Part shown: piece by piece, positions 37,261-49,900 of the stretch
How the letters are laid out: each line of letters opens with the position of its first letter
How positions within the stretch are numbered: position 1 is the stretch's first letter
Assembly (NCBI GenBank): GCA_030280995.1
Contig: JASXTE010000008.1
Span: 20,613,693 to 20,677,692 of the forward strand
Length of the DNA stretch: 64,000 bases
Reading direction: 5' to 3'
From: Hemileia vastatrix
Taxonomy: Eukaryota; Basidiomycota; Pucciniomycetes; Pucciniales; Zaghouaniaceae
The notes under the pieces: model-generated
Database searches by the model: none
Told to the model about the DNA's origin: nothing
What the model saw: the letters and a program-made list of their open reading frames with translations, nothing else
Position numbers and translations under genes: made by a program

Positions 37261-38270
37261 GTGTATGAGTTAAGTTTCAAGTCATATGTTTCATCATTTT
37301 CTTGCACCCATTTCTAGGTTATCTAAACAATTTTTTTCAAGTTTTATTATATTAATCAAAACTGTGGTAAGTTGTGAAAAATTAGCTAATCCAAATCTCA
37401 AATTGAATATTAATATTTTAATAATTTTGAATGTTGCTTAAGGTATTTCATTGGGTGATTCATAATAATATTTTATCAACTTAGTAGTCCTATAACTTTT
37501 GAAAAGTAACAATATTGGTATAGTTAGGGACAACAATGCAATATCTTGTGCAGACTAAGATATATTGCAAAATAAAACTATTCAATTTTTTTTTTCCCTT
37601 AGTTGTATCCAAGTTTATCAAATGTTTGGTCACGGTGCCCACACCCTAGCCTGACACTCCTCCTGTCACTTAAAAAACAAATTCTTATCTTAATTTCTAA
37701 TGTTACCAATTTTATATTTATAATTCATTTCTTGTTTGATGAGGCATATCAGTATATATGTGAATCTCGCATTGTCATCTGAAAGTAAATTTAACAAATA
37801 TTCATAAAGGATTATCCTTTTTTTTCATATAATATACTAATTAAGTGTATCTCCATTGTTTAGGAGTAAATTCTAATTTAAAAAATTTTGTATTTACCCG
37901 TGGCAATTTGCATATGGGATATACATTTGTTATTATTTGTTTTTCACACTAAAAGTCCCCAAAGAATTACTAGTATTTTCTGTTATCTACATCAAATTTC
38001 GCTTCAATATAAACAGATTGTGATTTAGCATGTTACTCAGTTTACCCCACTATGAATAATACATGTTAAAAAAAGCTCAAATAATATAAAATCCCCCTCT
38101 TTATGTTTTCTGTTACTTTCATCCTCACTTTAATTTTAATCTTATTCAATTTTTTATCCTATTAAATTATCAACTTCAATTTTCTAGAATAGAGTCTCTT
38201 ATAATTATTCATCATATTACATCATAATTTTTTGATATCGAATACTTTTTTTTAATATTCATTAATCAAT
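37261..38270. other. Non-coding, probable promoter of gene at 38271
   Basis: AT-rich sequence without open frames of note. It precedes the start codon at 38271. Poly-T runs occur at about 37586 and 37816. Confidence 0.35.
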
Positions 38271-40577
38271 ATGTCTAGTATACAAAATCCTACACCTCCA
38301 CTTTGTATGTATATCATGTTCCTCTCTCTTAATTTATATATTTCACTTATGTTCTATATCTTTTTTTTTCAAAAATTTGATTTTCCAGCACCCGAATGTG
38401 TTTCATCCCACTCTCTGATTGATACTCGCTTTGAAGCTTTTGAGCTTGCACCATGTCTGCCACATGGCATGGCACCTAACCCCCCTGTACTTAGCAATGA
38501 GAGGCAGGAAATAACGAGAGTTCAGTATCGCAACTTACTTGAATTGGCTAGAGATAAAACAGAAGAGCTTGTCAAGATCCTTAACAATAATCCTTCTCCT
38601 TCATATTTATCTAACCCTTGTAATGACTTACTCCAATATGTGAAAAGCCTGGAAAAATGTATGTTCATCACCTTTTTTGTCTCCTTTTAAGTTAGTAGAT
38701 AAGATTATTAATATTTTTTTTTCTTCATATATATTTGTAGCTTATGAGGAGGGTATGATTCCTCCTGATGAAATCATTGTCATTAGGGATGATGATGAGA
38801 CAGATGAACCATCAGATTTAACTCATGCTTCAACTTCTAAGGAAAATCTTGAAACACCTGTTATCCGCTCCAAGAAAAAGAGATTATCCCAAGGCTCCTC
38901 TTTTGTTCGACGTATTAAACCGGCTTCTGCTAATGAATTTTCTGATGTATCAAATAATAAATCTCAAAAAAAAAGCAAAGGTTTTGATAATGAGTATATT
39001 CTTGTTTCCTTTTTTTTTATTGTTATTCTTTTATCTTTAAAATTCTATCATATATCTCTTTTATTGCTTGCATATTGTACTTTTTATCTTTCTTTTGATA
39101 TTTTGTATCAGAAACTCACCTGCTGTAGATTGTTCCATCCATAAACGCCCTCTCCCTGATGAAGATGATGAAAAGAGCGATGAAAATAGCGATGATCAAC
39201 TGTCAGAATATGAAGCTATGCTTGTTCATCAAAAAAAGGAAAGTTTAAAATCTTCTTCAAGACATGTTGATATGTTTGATAAAGATGATGATTCAAACAG
39301 CTCATCACCAAATTCCTTCATTTCTAAGAAGCAATACCCATCACCTCCTAAATTACCTACTTTGACCTCTTTGAAAGCTTCTCTACCAATGAAATCAACT
39401 CCAATCAAGATATCGAAAAAACCTCTAACTTATTCACCCTCAGTTCTAAAAGAATCTGATTTGCAGGAGGAATTCTGTAAAATTCATAATTTTTATAAAG
39501 GTAGAATCAGCATGGCAAAGGTCCTCAGGTCGTGGTTGGAAATTGTTACTCTCCTCAAATTACGCTCTTCTACTTCTTCCCAAGAACCCATGTCAAATAT
39601 TCCAATGTTTACTTTTCATTGGGAAAAATCTTGTGGAGAAGATTGGCTTTCAAAACTTACTGAGTTATGTAAGTTACCATAATTTTTAGTCTTGACTTTT
39701 GTTCTTTTACTTATTTTTTTTTCCTTTTGTAGCAAATATTTTTTTAGAGATTGATAGCTCACAGCTATGGGTACTCGATAATATTGATTTCAAAAAAATG
39801 GAAGATTTATGTGATCCTGATGGTTTAAATACTGAAATTCTTTCCTCAACAAAGAAAACGGATCACCCTGAATCCAATCTTATCCAAATGCTCATGAGAT
39901 TAATGATCCCAAGTGACCACTGCCGTTCTTCATGGGTATCTCTTATATCATCTTCACTTTATCTGACCGCACATGAATTCAGCCAGCTTCCATCACATCA
40001 AAACATTAACTCAGATTGTCCAATTGAACGTGGTCTTCAGCTTCTAGCTCACCTTTCAAATCTGAAGTGTCCGATTTCTGATGGCTTAGAAGTTGGTCCC
40101 ACTGCACTTCAAACCCGTGATATATCAATGTCAACTCTTCTTCAAATCAGCAATATTATCATTGATATAATTATGTCAATTATCATTCTTAAATCAAAAT
40201 ATTGTGCTGCAACAATATCAAGTGGCAAGACTAGTGAAGCTCAACAATCAAGTGAGAAAAACGAAAATACTGAACTGACTATAATGAGAGAGAAACAAAA
40301 GGCTGCACTAAACAAAATAAATTCTGAATACTCCCACCACCGATATCAATCTTTCACACTCTATATAATCGATGGTGTCCGTGGTTTATTTCTGAGCTCT
40401 CAAGATCATAGATTGGCTTCAGCAGCTGATTGCTTGGAGGTAATATCAGAAGTTAAGTTTCTTAATTTACATGAAAAAAAAATCATTTGCTGGAAGAAAT
40501 AATTTGGAAAAATTTAAATAACTATATTTTAACATTAATAAAACCTTTTATAGGCAAGTTTGATCCATTTCCTTTAA
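38271..40577 (+). CDS. Unknown transposon-borne protein, 6 exons
   Basis: Predicted CDS join(38271..38304, 38389..38658, 38741..38993, 39112..39668, 39733..40439, 40554..40577), 614 residues; each junction is GT-AG and phase-compatible. No domain recognised. Seen: TRVQYRNLLELARDKTEELV near the N-terminus; an acidic/basic low-complexity middle (VIRDDDETDEPSD; RSKKKRLSQGS; DEDDEKSDENSDDQ), suggestive of a nuclear protein; a structured C-terminal half with GEDWLSKLTELS, ESNLIQMLMRLMIPSDHCRS and CPIERGLQLLAHLSNLKCPI. After 40554 a different phase would give a longer, well-composed tail (KFDPFPLKFDTPSPPGIARA, to 40699), so the last junction may be wrong or a 1-nt indel may have shortened the protein. 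It lies tail to tail with the dioxygenase gene. Confidence 0.6.
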
Positions 40578-41496
40578 AATTTGATACCCCAAGTCCTCCG
40601 GGAATTGCTAGGGCTATTTCTGCAGATTTTCTTAATCACTGGAGCTCCATTCAGCCAGTATCACCTTTTTTTGCTAAACATAGCCTTTCAATAAATTAAT
40701 ATTCCAACATGTAAATAGATAAAGTTCTGTCTATATGATATATCTTGTATAATTCAAGTAATTTTCCTTCAAATACGTCAAAAATGTGACCATCTTTGAA
40801 ATTTATTAAGTAACCTTTGACATGATTTTCTAAATTAATTATTAAAAAAAATTATTGTAAGTCCAGCAAAAACAAAGATTTTAAAATCTACTTATATGAT
40901 TTCAAATACTTGTATTAAATTCTTAAATATTTTATTGTTTATATAAAAATATGATAGCTGCTCTAGTTTTGTTACTTTACCTTTAATATTAAATAATCTA
41001 TTAAATATTACAAATTTTTTCATTGATTGTAACATTTTTAATCAGAAGTAGAAAAACTTAAATAATTAAATGTGTGTATTCTTAAAAAAATACAATTTAA
41101 TCTATTTTTGATTCAAAATTCTTTCATCAACTCTTTATTATTAACTTTTTTATTAATAAGCTTGTTTGACCTAAAATACTATACAGTTAATTTGGTAGCA
41201 TTAAAAGCACATTTTTATGGCTAATATATTTCAAATTTTTAATTATAGTTTTTGTATTTTAGAACCTTTGCTACCAATTTAATAAAAATGACATTTAAAG
41301 ATTTCACAACTTATATATTTCCTCAAAAGTAAATCAAATTTTCTTATAATATTATGAAAAAAAATTATTTTTTTTCACAAATAAAAAAATAGATAATACT
41401 ATAATTATCAAAACTGAAAATGTTACAGCTACTCCCAGTATTTATCATGTTTAAATTTGCATTAAGTTGTGTATATATAATATAAATTTTTAATAT

Positions 41497-42704
41497 TTAT
41501 ATATCTAGATTTTTTAGATTTGTCTTAACATTAGATAAATAATACTTTGCTGATTCTATTTCTTCCTCTATTAAGTCATCTCTTTTCAAAAAAACTCTCA
41601 AAGCACTAATCAAATATTCTAACCTAAATTTTACTTTTTTAATTTCTAAGTATTCTGAAATATCAATATCAAAAACATTAAGCTTTTCTATAGCATGAAA
41701 AAGTCTAGTGCTGATTTGAATAGAAGAACCTATCCTAGTGAAGCCAGGAATTTCATGACATCTTGAGGTAAAATGCCTTAGTTGATTGGCAGGCCATAAT
41801 GTCACTGTTATTCCATTAGTTGCTTCAAAGTTGATTTTACTTCAAATTTCAGGAAACATAAGTTCTCCACCTATTTGTTGTGGTTGGGTCTTATCATACT
41901 TCATATGAATGGTGTTTTTTTCTGTATCTTTAGGAAAAAATATTCCTAAAGTATACTCACTTGCATCCTTATCGAGATGAACCTCAATAGAGAACCCATT
42001 ACCATTCCCTCCAGATGTCCAAGTTAAATTACTAGCAAACGGTACACCCTCTTCTTCACTAGAAACTTTTGAAAATCCAGGAATACCAAGTTTTGCGCAA
42101 AGATTAATTGCCTCATTGTACTTTACATATGATATTTTTTTAAAAAAATATTCAAAGTACATTGCAATCCTCTTCATTCGTTTTTTATATTCATCCGTTT
42201 TTACAATATCATCAGTGTATTCATCTGCAAGGAAAAGCATTCAAAAATTCAGTATTTAAATTAAAAAAAGTGATACTTACGAATATGTAAAGATTTCTTT
42301 CTATCTAAAATAAAGCCACCACCAAACATTTTTCCAAAACCACCAGCTCTTTGATGATAACCATTATTTTTAATTTCATGTTTGCAGTAAGAAAGATCCT
42401 TAATGCATCACACAGTAGCTTCTAACATATCTAGTTCTTTGAGCTCATGAATTTCAAAAGTCTGCACAAGAACATTAGGTATTAAGACACCTTTTGGTTT
42501 ATAAATACTACATCCAGGAAAAAAATTGTAATAATTATTGCAATCTGTCATATTATTTGCATAAGATCATGCATAGGAATGTGGCTTCTTCCCGTTTGTA
42601 TCCATTCCAAGAGTGTTTACAAGTTTCATTCCAGTAGCAATGTCTTTCGCCCACCTATTGTTAGAGTTCTTCCCTGGCCGTTTTTTTTTCAAATTGTTAC
42701 TCAT
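41497..42704 (-). pseudogene. TET/JBP-like 2OG-Fe(II) dioxygenase carried by the big transposon
   Basis: Two exons, complement(42281..42704, 41497..42224), 56-nt intron with donor GTAAGT. TET/JBP enzymes oxidise 5-methylcytosine or thymine in DNA using Fe(II) and 2-oxoglutarate. The expected residues are present: HLD in SIEVHLDKDASEYTLGIFFP (HxD iron motif), GGELMFPEI, the distal His in NQLRHFTSRCHE, and the 2OG-binding Arg in GFTRIGSSIQIS. The fold order matches rust-fungal TET-like proteins. Three in-frame TGA codons (42567-42569, 42408-42410, 41842-41844) interrupt an otherwise unbroken frame, each explicable by one CGA-to-TGA change, so this copy is probably inactive. The start is taken at MSNNLKKK (42704); an in-frame ATG exists at 42758. 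Three structured repeats lie just upstream. Confidence 0.82.
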
Positions 42705-42924
42705 TGATGGTTCAATCCTAAGAGAATTCAATTTTGATTTAAAATATAAAAAAATCAAAAATTAGAAAATAGTAACATAATTTCAATTATCAGTCAATGA
42801 TACCTTTAACTTTATCATATCTTCAATATTAGAAATACAAAAGTTAGCATATCTACATATTAGTAAATTTATATACTTTATCTTTATTTCAAATATTAAG
42901 AAAGAGTTTCAAAGGTATACTTTA

Positions 42925-43335
42925 TTAAATTATACATATAAAGAGTGTAGCTTTATCCTGTATGCATTCAGCAAGTACGAGATTTGGCTCTACACTTAAT
43001 ATTAATAATATAATGAAAGTATAACTCCAATACACTAGTAGTATTAAAAAATTTACGGAATTATGATATCCACATATATAAAATGAAAAATCTTGCTCTG
43101 ATCAATGTATTGACTTAGAAAGTTATACTTCAATAAATTATTAATTTTTAAATTGTAGCATTGTCCTGTATGCTTTCAGCAAGTACGAGACTCTGAAACA
43201 ACTTAAAAATCAATAAATTAAAGGTAAATTACAAACAATCTAATTATTATTATGAAAAGCAAAACATTATCCTGTATGCTTTCAGCAAGTACGAGATGAT
43301 GTTTTACTTTTCATATTAATAATATAATGGTTGAG
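42925..43335. repeat. Three hairpins with a conserved apical module
   Basis: A 30-bp module (TATCCTGTATGC then TTCAGCAAGTACGAGA) occurs at 42953-42982, 43161-43190 and 43267-43296. Each copy is flanked by different but self-complementary arms: AGTGTAG with CTACACT; ATTTTTAAATTGT with ACAACTTAAAAAT; GAAAAGCAAAAC with GTTTTACTTTTC, extended outward by looser AT-rich pairing. The module itself can fold (GTATGC with GCAAGTAC). It lies 250-600 bp upstream of the dioxygenase gene start, on its 5' side. Function unknown. Confidence 0.75.
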
Positions 43336-44450
43336 AAAGTATTAAAGAAATATAGAAAAATGATAAGCAAAACATGAACTTACACGTCTATTAAATCTTC
43401 TTCCATTTGTAGCTGATTGATCAAAATTAATTATAAAGTTTATTTTATAATCACTGTTTTAAAAAATAAATGGTTAGATAAATAAATTGAACATTTTTGA
43501 TAAGGAATAAAGAAAAGTAAATTGACAAACAAATAAAAAAACTTTAAGTTAACTGAAAAAGAATTATTTTATAATGAATCGAAAGGGTACAGTAAAAGAT
43601 ACCATAAAAATAAATTCAGAATTAGAATCATTAGATTAACTTGTCAAAAGTGTAAAAAAGTGTAACAAACCAAAATGATATGAAATGCAATAGCAAGAAA
43701 AATTTGCTTACCGGTAATCAGATAAGGTCAAGAAAATAGTACCAATAATTCAAAATGATAAAGCAAAAATATGATTGATAATTTTTGAAAAAGGTAAGTG
43801 AGAAAGAGAAAGGAAAAATAAATTGGGTGGCAAACAGATGTATATATCATGAATTTTCACTGATCACATTTTCAAAAAAATGCAGCTCTCCAAGTCATGT
43901 GATAAACTTCATCTAAATTCCAAGAATGATGTTGCCAAGGCACTGTACACAGCATGATCATTTTTTCCTATGCATATACTAATTCCAGCTAGAATTTACT
44001 TGGCTGCATGTTATACAGATGCACATTTGTGGAACACTGAATTTCACATCTAAAAAAAATTGAAGCCACATAATTCTAGCTACCATGTTTCATGTAGCTA
44101 AAAAACATACACTCATCACATTTAAATTTACATTGCGCCAAAATTAATTCATTTTTGAATTTTTTTAAAGGGAACTATAATGTGCACCACCTATTTCTAA
44201 AATATGAACCTCCGCACCATATTAAATTGGGAGACTTTTAATTATGCAATTTTCTTGCCGTGACCTTTTTCCTGATCTTACTTGGTTCAAAATATTGAAA
44301 CATGGCCAATGTTGATGAAAGAAACATTTGATTTTGTTTCTATGTGTAACAATGGAAGGCTGTTTCTTACTGGCTGAAGAGTGTTGTATATTTTATTTGA
44401 ACACATTTTTATTTTTTTATGTATTTTATTTAAAAAATTTACTTTTTATT
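43336..44450. other. Non-coding interval
   Basis: AT-rich sequence without recognisable coding content, between the module hairpins and the hairpin chain. Confidence 0.35.
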
Positions 44451-45130
44451 GCAGCCAGATTTATACTGGCTGCTTTTTAGAAACCTTAATTTATGACCCA
44501 AGCCTTTGAAATTGGCTTGGGTCCCTTACATTGCAATTTAGTACTTCCAGCCAGGTTTCCCCTGGCTGGAAGTGTCTCTTTCAAGCAATCGAAGTCGCTA
44601 AAAGCGACTTCGATTGCTTGCTGTAATGTTTGCCACCCTCCCAGCTAATTTACTAGGCTGGGAGGTGGCCAAAGCAGTGTGAAATGTGCGTTGCAGCTGC
44701 AAGTAACGCGCGTTGCACAATCGCTACCATATCTCATGCAGCTGATATCAAGTCAGCTGCATGAGATATGCGCAGCACATGCAATGCGCATTACTTGCAG
44801 CAGCAATGTGTGTTGCATGTGCTGCATGCAATGCATTGCACAGCCAGTTTTTTTCTGGCTGTGCAATGCACACAGAGAAACCAAAGTCCCTGCAAGGGAC
44901 TTTGGTCTCTAAAATGGAAGCGACTTTCCCTACCAGGTGCAATCTGGTGGGAAAGTGAGAGAAACGTTAGACCGAAGTTGTTTGAAAGCAACTTCGGTCT
45001 TAAAAACATTAAAAATTATAAAAAAAAATGAGAAATGTAGAAAAAAAAAATTAAAAATTAAAATGTGAGTATAAGAAAAAAAATAAGTGCTAGTGATACT
45101 AAAAATCCAAGCCAATTTCATTTGGCTTGG
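44451..45130. repeat. Chain of adjacent inverted repeats (hairpins)
   Basis: At least eleven separate inverted repeats follow one another: 44451-44473, 44495-44523, 44543-44573, 44582-44620 (18-bp arms, CAAGCAATCGAAGTCGCT), 44632-44669, a long nested one at 44692-44803 with core 44729-44769, 44832-44870, 44880-44906, 44923-44956, 44969-45000 and 45107-45130. Arms are 8-25 bp, nearly perfect and all different in sequence. Loops are 3-15 nt. GC content is well above that of the surroundings. Open frames here are shadows of the palindromes. Confidence 0.9.
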
Positions 45131-46586
45131 TTATTTAATAATTATTTTTTAATACATTAAATTTAAAATTCAAACACCATAAAATATATGAATTTTTTTT
45201 ATATGAATATTATAAATTTAATCTACCTCTTTCTCATAATTATATTTATAATTTTGTTTTTTTAATTTTTGACATTTAATTTTATTTTTTGGAAATACAA
45301 AATTAAATTTTCAACTAAATTTTTTAGTAAGGTAAAATAAATTATTAATTTGACATTTTGTAATTGAATAATGAAAAAAAATTTAAATTTATTTAAAAAA
45401 TATTTTTGTTAGAAGAATACAAATATTTTAAGGGAAGAAATATGGTGCAAATTGTAAGTAAAAAAAATTATATTTTTTTTGTGAGGGGTTATTTCTATTT
45501 TTAAAAATATTTTTCAAAAACATTCATTAAATACTGAATTAAATTACTTTGAAACTCAAATTTTTTGTAAAATAATTAAAAATGAAATAATAATATTGTT
45601 ATATTTGATATAAAATTTGAATTGGTAATATTAATGTCTCTTTAAGTAAATTTGAAAATTATTTAAAAAGACCATGTTGATAAGTACTTCATTTTTGATA
45701 TACAATGGTTATATATATATCTTATATATATTTCTTGAGTGTTATTTTTATATACATTCAATAAAATTTGTAATATAAAATGCCATTTAATAATTAATTA
45801 ATGTTCAACTTAGTTATAACAACTTCATATTTAATACCAGCCACTAGTATTTACTTTTTAATTTAAAATTCCAATATAATATGAGAGTATCCTTATTTTG
45901 TCTGTAAGTAATGAACAACAGTAACAAACCATAAATGAGTGGGTAATTAATTAAAATAAATAGTTGAAGAATAACCTATAAGAAATGATAAGTTTATCAA
46001 AAAGAGTACATTAAAAAATATACTTTTGAATTTTTTTTGATATAATTTGGGTAGTTAAATGAAAATTTAAATTATCAGACATCAAAATGGATAAAATCTA
46101 AAAGTGGTGTTTATATAATAAGCCTCATATAAAAAAAAGGATAAAAAATCTACTATGTAACTAAATTATTAAATATTAAGGTATTATTAAAATTATTGAA
46201 AAACTTATTTTACAGTTATAATGAAATCTAAATGTGAAAATAATGGTGGGATAATAGTAAGACTATGTGGAAACACTTTAATTTATACATACTTTCAACT
46301 ATGTTCAGATAAAAAAATTGTTAAAATTGTATAATAACATCTAGTTAATAGTGATGCAATTTTATTTAGATCAAGAATAAATTTTTCTGAGGAAAAACTA
46401 ATTAAATTGAGATATGGCCATCTCCTTTCAAGAGATAGAATAATAATAAAAATTTAAAAAATTATAATAAGTATTCTTAATCACCATTTTTGAAAAGTCT
46501 CTAGTAAAATTCATTATAATATATCATTCATTTATTACATTATATGGAGTTTCATCTTGAAGTAGTGATGTGCAGCTTTGAACTTA
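45131..46586. other. Non-coding, strongly AT-rich
   Basis: No gene or recognisable element seen. Confidence 0.4.
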
Positions 46587-46634
46587 CACCACGCAATATA
46601 GGGGGAGGACTTGCTAGCAAGTCTGCAACTTGAA
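46587..46634 (+). repeat. Orphan CACCACG terminus
   Basis: CACCACGCAATATAGGGGG followed by a palindrome around TTGCTAGCAA (46607-46624) and GCAACTTGAAGT. It is 48 bp matching 34472-34519 with one change, in the same orientation. The layout (CACCAC, G run, palindrome) is that of the big transposon's own termini but the sequence differs. No matching inverted end was found. Confidence 0.75.
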
Positions 46635-46918
46635 GTTTCTATTACTTAACAAATATATAAAATGTGATAGTAAAATTTGAGGAATTTTCTTTTTGAGAGG
46701 GTCAAACTATATTGTGAAGATTTTTATCTAGAAATTCTTGTACTCTAAAACCAAATAATTTTATCCCTTAAGTAAGCCATTTCAAAAATATGAGAATATA
46801 AACAAGAATATTAAATTATCTTATTTTTATTTTCTTTACTGAAAGTTTTAGTTCAATCCCTTTTTTTATATGACATTAGTATAAAAACATGGTTAAATGC
46901 TACTATATAATTAATTTT

Positions 46919-46955
<37 letters not shown>

Positions 46956-49900
46956 TTAGAAGGTCATCCTTTTTTATTTACTTGAATAAATGGCTCAATT
47001 ATAATACCCAACACTTATTAATGTTTCACAAACTCAATAACAAATTTCTCATATGAAATATTAGCTTCTAATATAAGAAGTTTATCTATAGATGATATTC
47101 AACATGTGATTTTACTTTTTAGATTCAGCTAAAATTAAACAAAAGGAGAAATCATGCATATGTGTATAAATGGTAACCATATGTTACTTAGAGGATTGTG
47201 AAATTCACTCATCAGAATGGTTTAAGTATTAAAATAAATTGAGGTCATTATTTTCTAGTATTTGAAACTAATTAGGAAATTATTCTAAAAATATATTTTA
47301 ATGTGTATCATGTTTAAAAAGTTGGAAATATGATTTTTGAAAATTGTGAGTTTCTTATGAGATACCAAGCTTTAGTTTACATTGTTTCAAGTAGAATAGA
47401 ATTTTAGTATTAGAAATTGAAAGCAATGTACCATTATCAGATTTTAACTGTGTTCTACTTATAGAATGATTACATAACATTAAACATTATTTAAATCAAA
47501 AAGGTTTAAAAGATATTTAGAATTTTACCAAATTTCACCATTTATTAATCTTTGATTTGAAAACAAACTATGATGTACACTCACTAGAAATAAGCAATCC
47601 CAATTTTAACATAATTTATCAATCCAAAAATAATGAGTCAATTAACATGAAAATATATATTATTTCAAAACCAATTCTCTAGATTTAAAATATGATGCTT
47701 TAATGAAAAATTATTACAAAACTTTAATGCAATGAAGTCTCTTAAAAAATTCAAAAATAGAATATCAAAACAAGTAATTTCTGCAAAAAAAACTACTAAC
47801 TATTGTAGATAAAGCATAAAAATAAGTCATATTTTTTAAAAAAATGATCTAACAATATTTATTTTTGTTAAAAAAATCAAAACATAGATAAGTTTGCTTG
47901 TTATAATAATGTTAAAATCCACTAAACATTATCTAAAGGTGGTAAAATATGTTAAAAATATGTTGAATTTTGTGAGATAAAAATCAACAATTTTGTATCA
48001 TTTCCTGTTGTGCTATGACTTTATTCCACCCTTTTTATCTGATTCTTCCAGTATTACTTTGCTATGATCACTATTTTTCAAGTTAAAATTTACAAATGTT
48101 CATTATACTTGATAATATGAAAAATAACTCAAACTTTTATAACTACAAAATAAGATTTTGTAACTCCTTCTTTCAATCAATATTTGAAGAAATTTTTAGT
48201 TTATTTGAGTAATGATTTTAAGAATAACAAAAAATTTGAAATTCACAAGGAATTATTTCCAGAGACTATAATTATTTACTTGTGTAATGCATGAGCTACT
48301 TATCAATGATGTAAAACATCAGAAAAGTAAGTTATAGTTATAAATCTACAGATTATACTGTTTCTGGTATATATATCTTCAATAAATCTTCTAAACTTAT
48401 CTTAGCCTACATACCACACAATAGAAAATCATTATATTAAAAAAGGAAAAAATTCTATGATAATATCATAAAGAATGATAACCATGGATTAATATTCCAT
48501 AAAAATGGTTAATAAAATTTTAAGAGAACCTAAATCAGTATTCTTTCATCAAAATATATCCTTTTTGTCTTTGTAATTTATTCCAAACAAATTTTTTGAA
48601 AGTTGAATCTATATATCTAATGCCAAAACCACTATTAAGTTCCCTCTTAGACTTTTTAAGCAATTATATATATATATATATATATTTTATTTATCAAAAA
48701 TTGAAATAAAGAATAAAAACACAATTTTATTTACCTTTAATTATTTAAATATAGAGTATTTTCAGAATGCATTGTGGTTACTTGTGAAGGTTAGAAGATT
48801 TGAAGTTGGATTTATGAGTTTTTAGAAGGGCATATATTGTAAAATTCTTTCATAAATATTTATTTCATAGTTTCAAATGTTGAAATCTACAAACTTATGG
48901 GATTTAAAATTATATTGAGATTTAAAATCTGTTTTCTACTCAAGTAAAATAAAATAAAATGATGATATCAAAATTGAAATTAAGTTTAAACTTTTGATAT
49001 GCTCTATCTTCAATTTTATTGATAGTGCATCAAAAATTTAATAATATTTTTTTCCTTCATCACTTTTTACATAAAAGATAGTTTTATCATTTTATGAATT
49101 AAAGATTGCTTATATAAATTTAACATCTATGTCAACTGTTTATGACTATTAATCTATATAATAAATTTTTTAGAAGAAAAAATAACATAAGTATATACTG
49201 ACTTTGAAATTATTCAATTTAAAATAGTTTACAGGTAGATAATGAAGGGTGATTTCATTTTTGAATATGAATTATAGAAGTCTTATTTTGTCGATTTTAA
49301 TTCTTTTTGAGCTCAAATGTATCCGCCGTAACTTATGTAAGAATAAAAATTATTTTTATTGAAATTTACATGAGAAAGTATGCCTATTATTCAAAATCAA
49401 ACTTGCTCTAATGGTGTTTTTCAATCATTATTTCCATTCATAACAATAAAAAACATTTCAATTTGCTGATGTTTTAGTTTTTGATATCCCCAAGTTTATA
49501 TCTCAGGTGTACTATTCATAAAATTATTAAAAATATAATTTTCGAAATACATGATAAACTTGAAAGTGAGGGGGCATTAAATTTTTAAAAATGAATTCTA
49601 AATTCAGGATGGATAGTATTTTTTCTATTTTCACAAATGAACAATTTTTTGTTTCAATTAATCCAGAAAGAAAATTTTGTTGTAAGCATATTATATTATA
49701 TTTATTATGATTTTAAATACTATATTTTCAAGATTTGTGTTTAATATTTCCTGTGAAAGTTAATGTTAATGTGAATTTAAAGTAAGCTTGAAGAAATTTA
49801 ATCAATAGGCATATTGGATATTTAAAATAATATTTTGCTCCAATCTTGAATCATCCTGGGCTAAAAAATATCTTGAATAAGGTTTTTGTGGGTCAATTTG

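Noticed and set aside
41842..42569. TGA recoding (Sec or an altered code) in the transposon dioxygenase
   Set aside because: An otherwise intact gene in the same element (24085-25205) ends with TGA, and TGA-heavy decay is also seen in dead Copia copies; CpG deamination explains it better.
42953..43296. Hammerhead or other known self-cleaving ribozyme
   Set aside because: The repeated module lacks CTGANGA/GAAA core elements and I match it to no known ribozyme; AGTACGAGA recalls the sarcin-ricin loop of 28S rRNA but flanking sequence does not.
42953..43296. CRISPR-like array
   Set aside because: Only three repeats at unequal spacing (208 and 106 bp), in a eukaryotic transposon; the spacers are AT-rich hairpin arms.
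44679..45031. Cys/His-rich short open frames resembling zinc-finger or toxin-like peptides
   Set aside because: Produced by the TGC/GCA-rich palindromes on both strands; no independent coding evidence.
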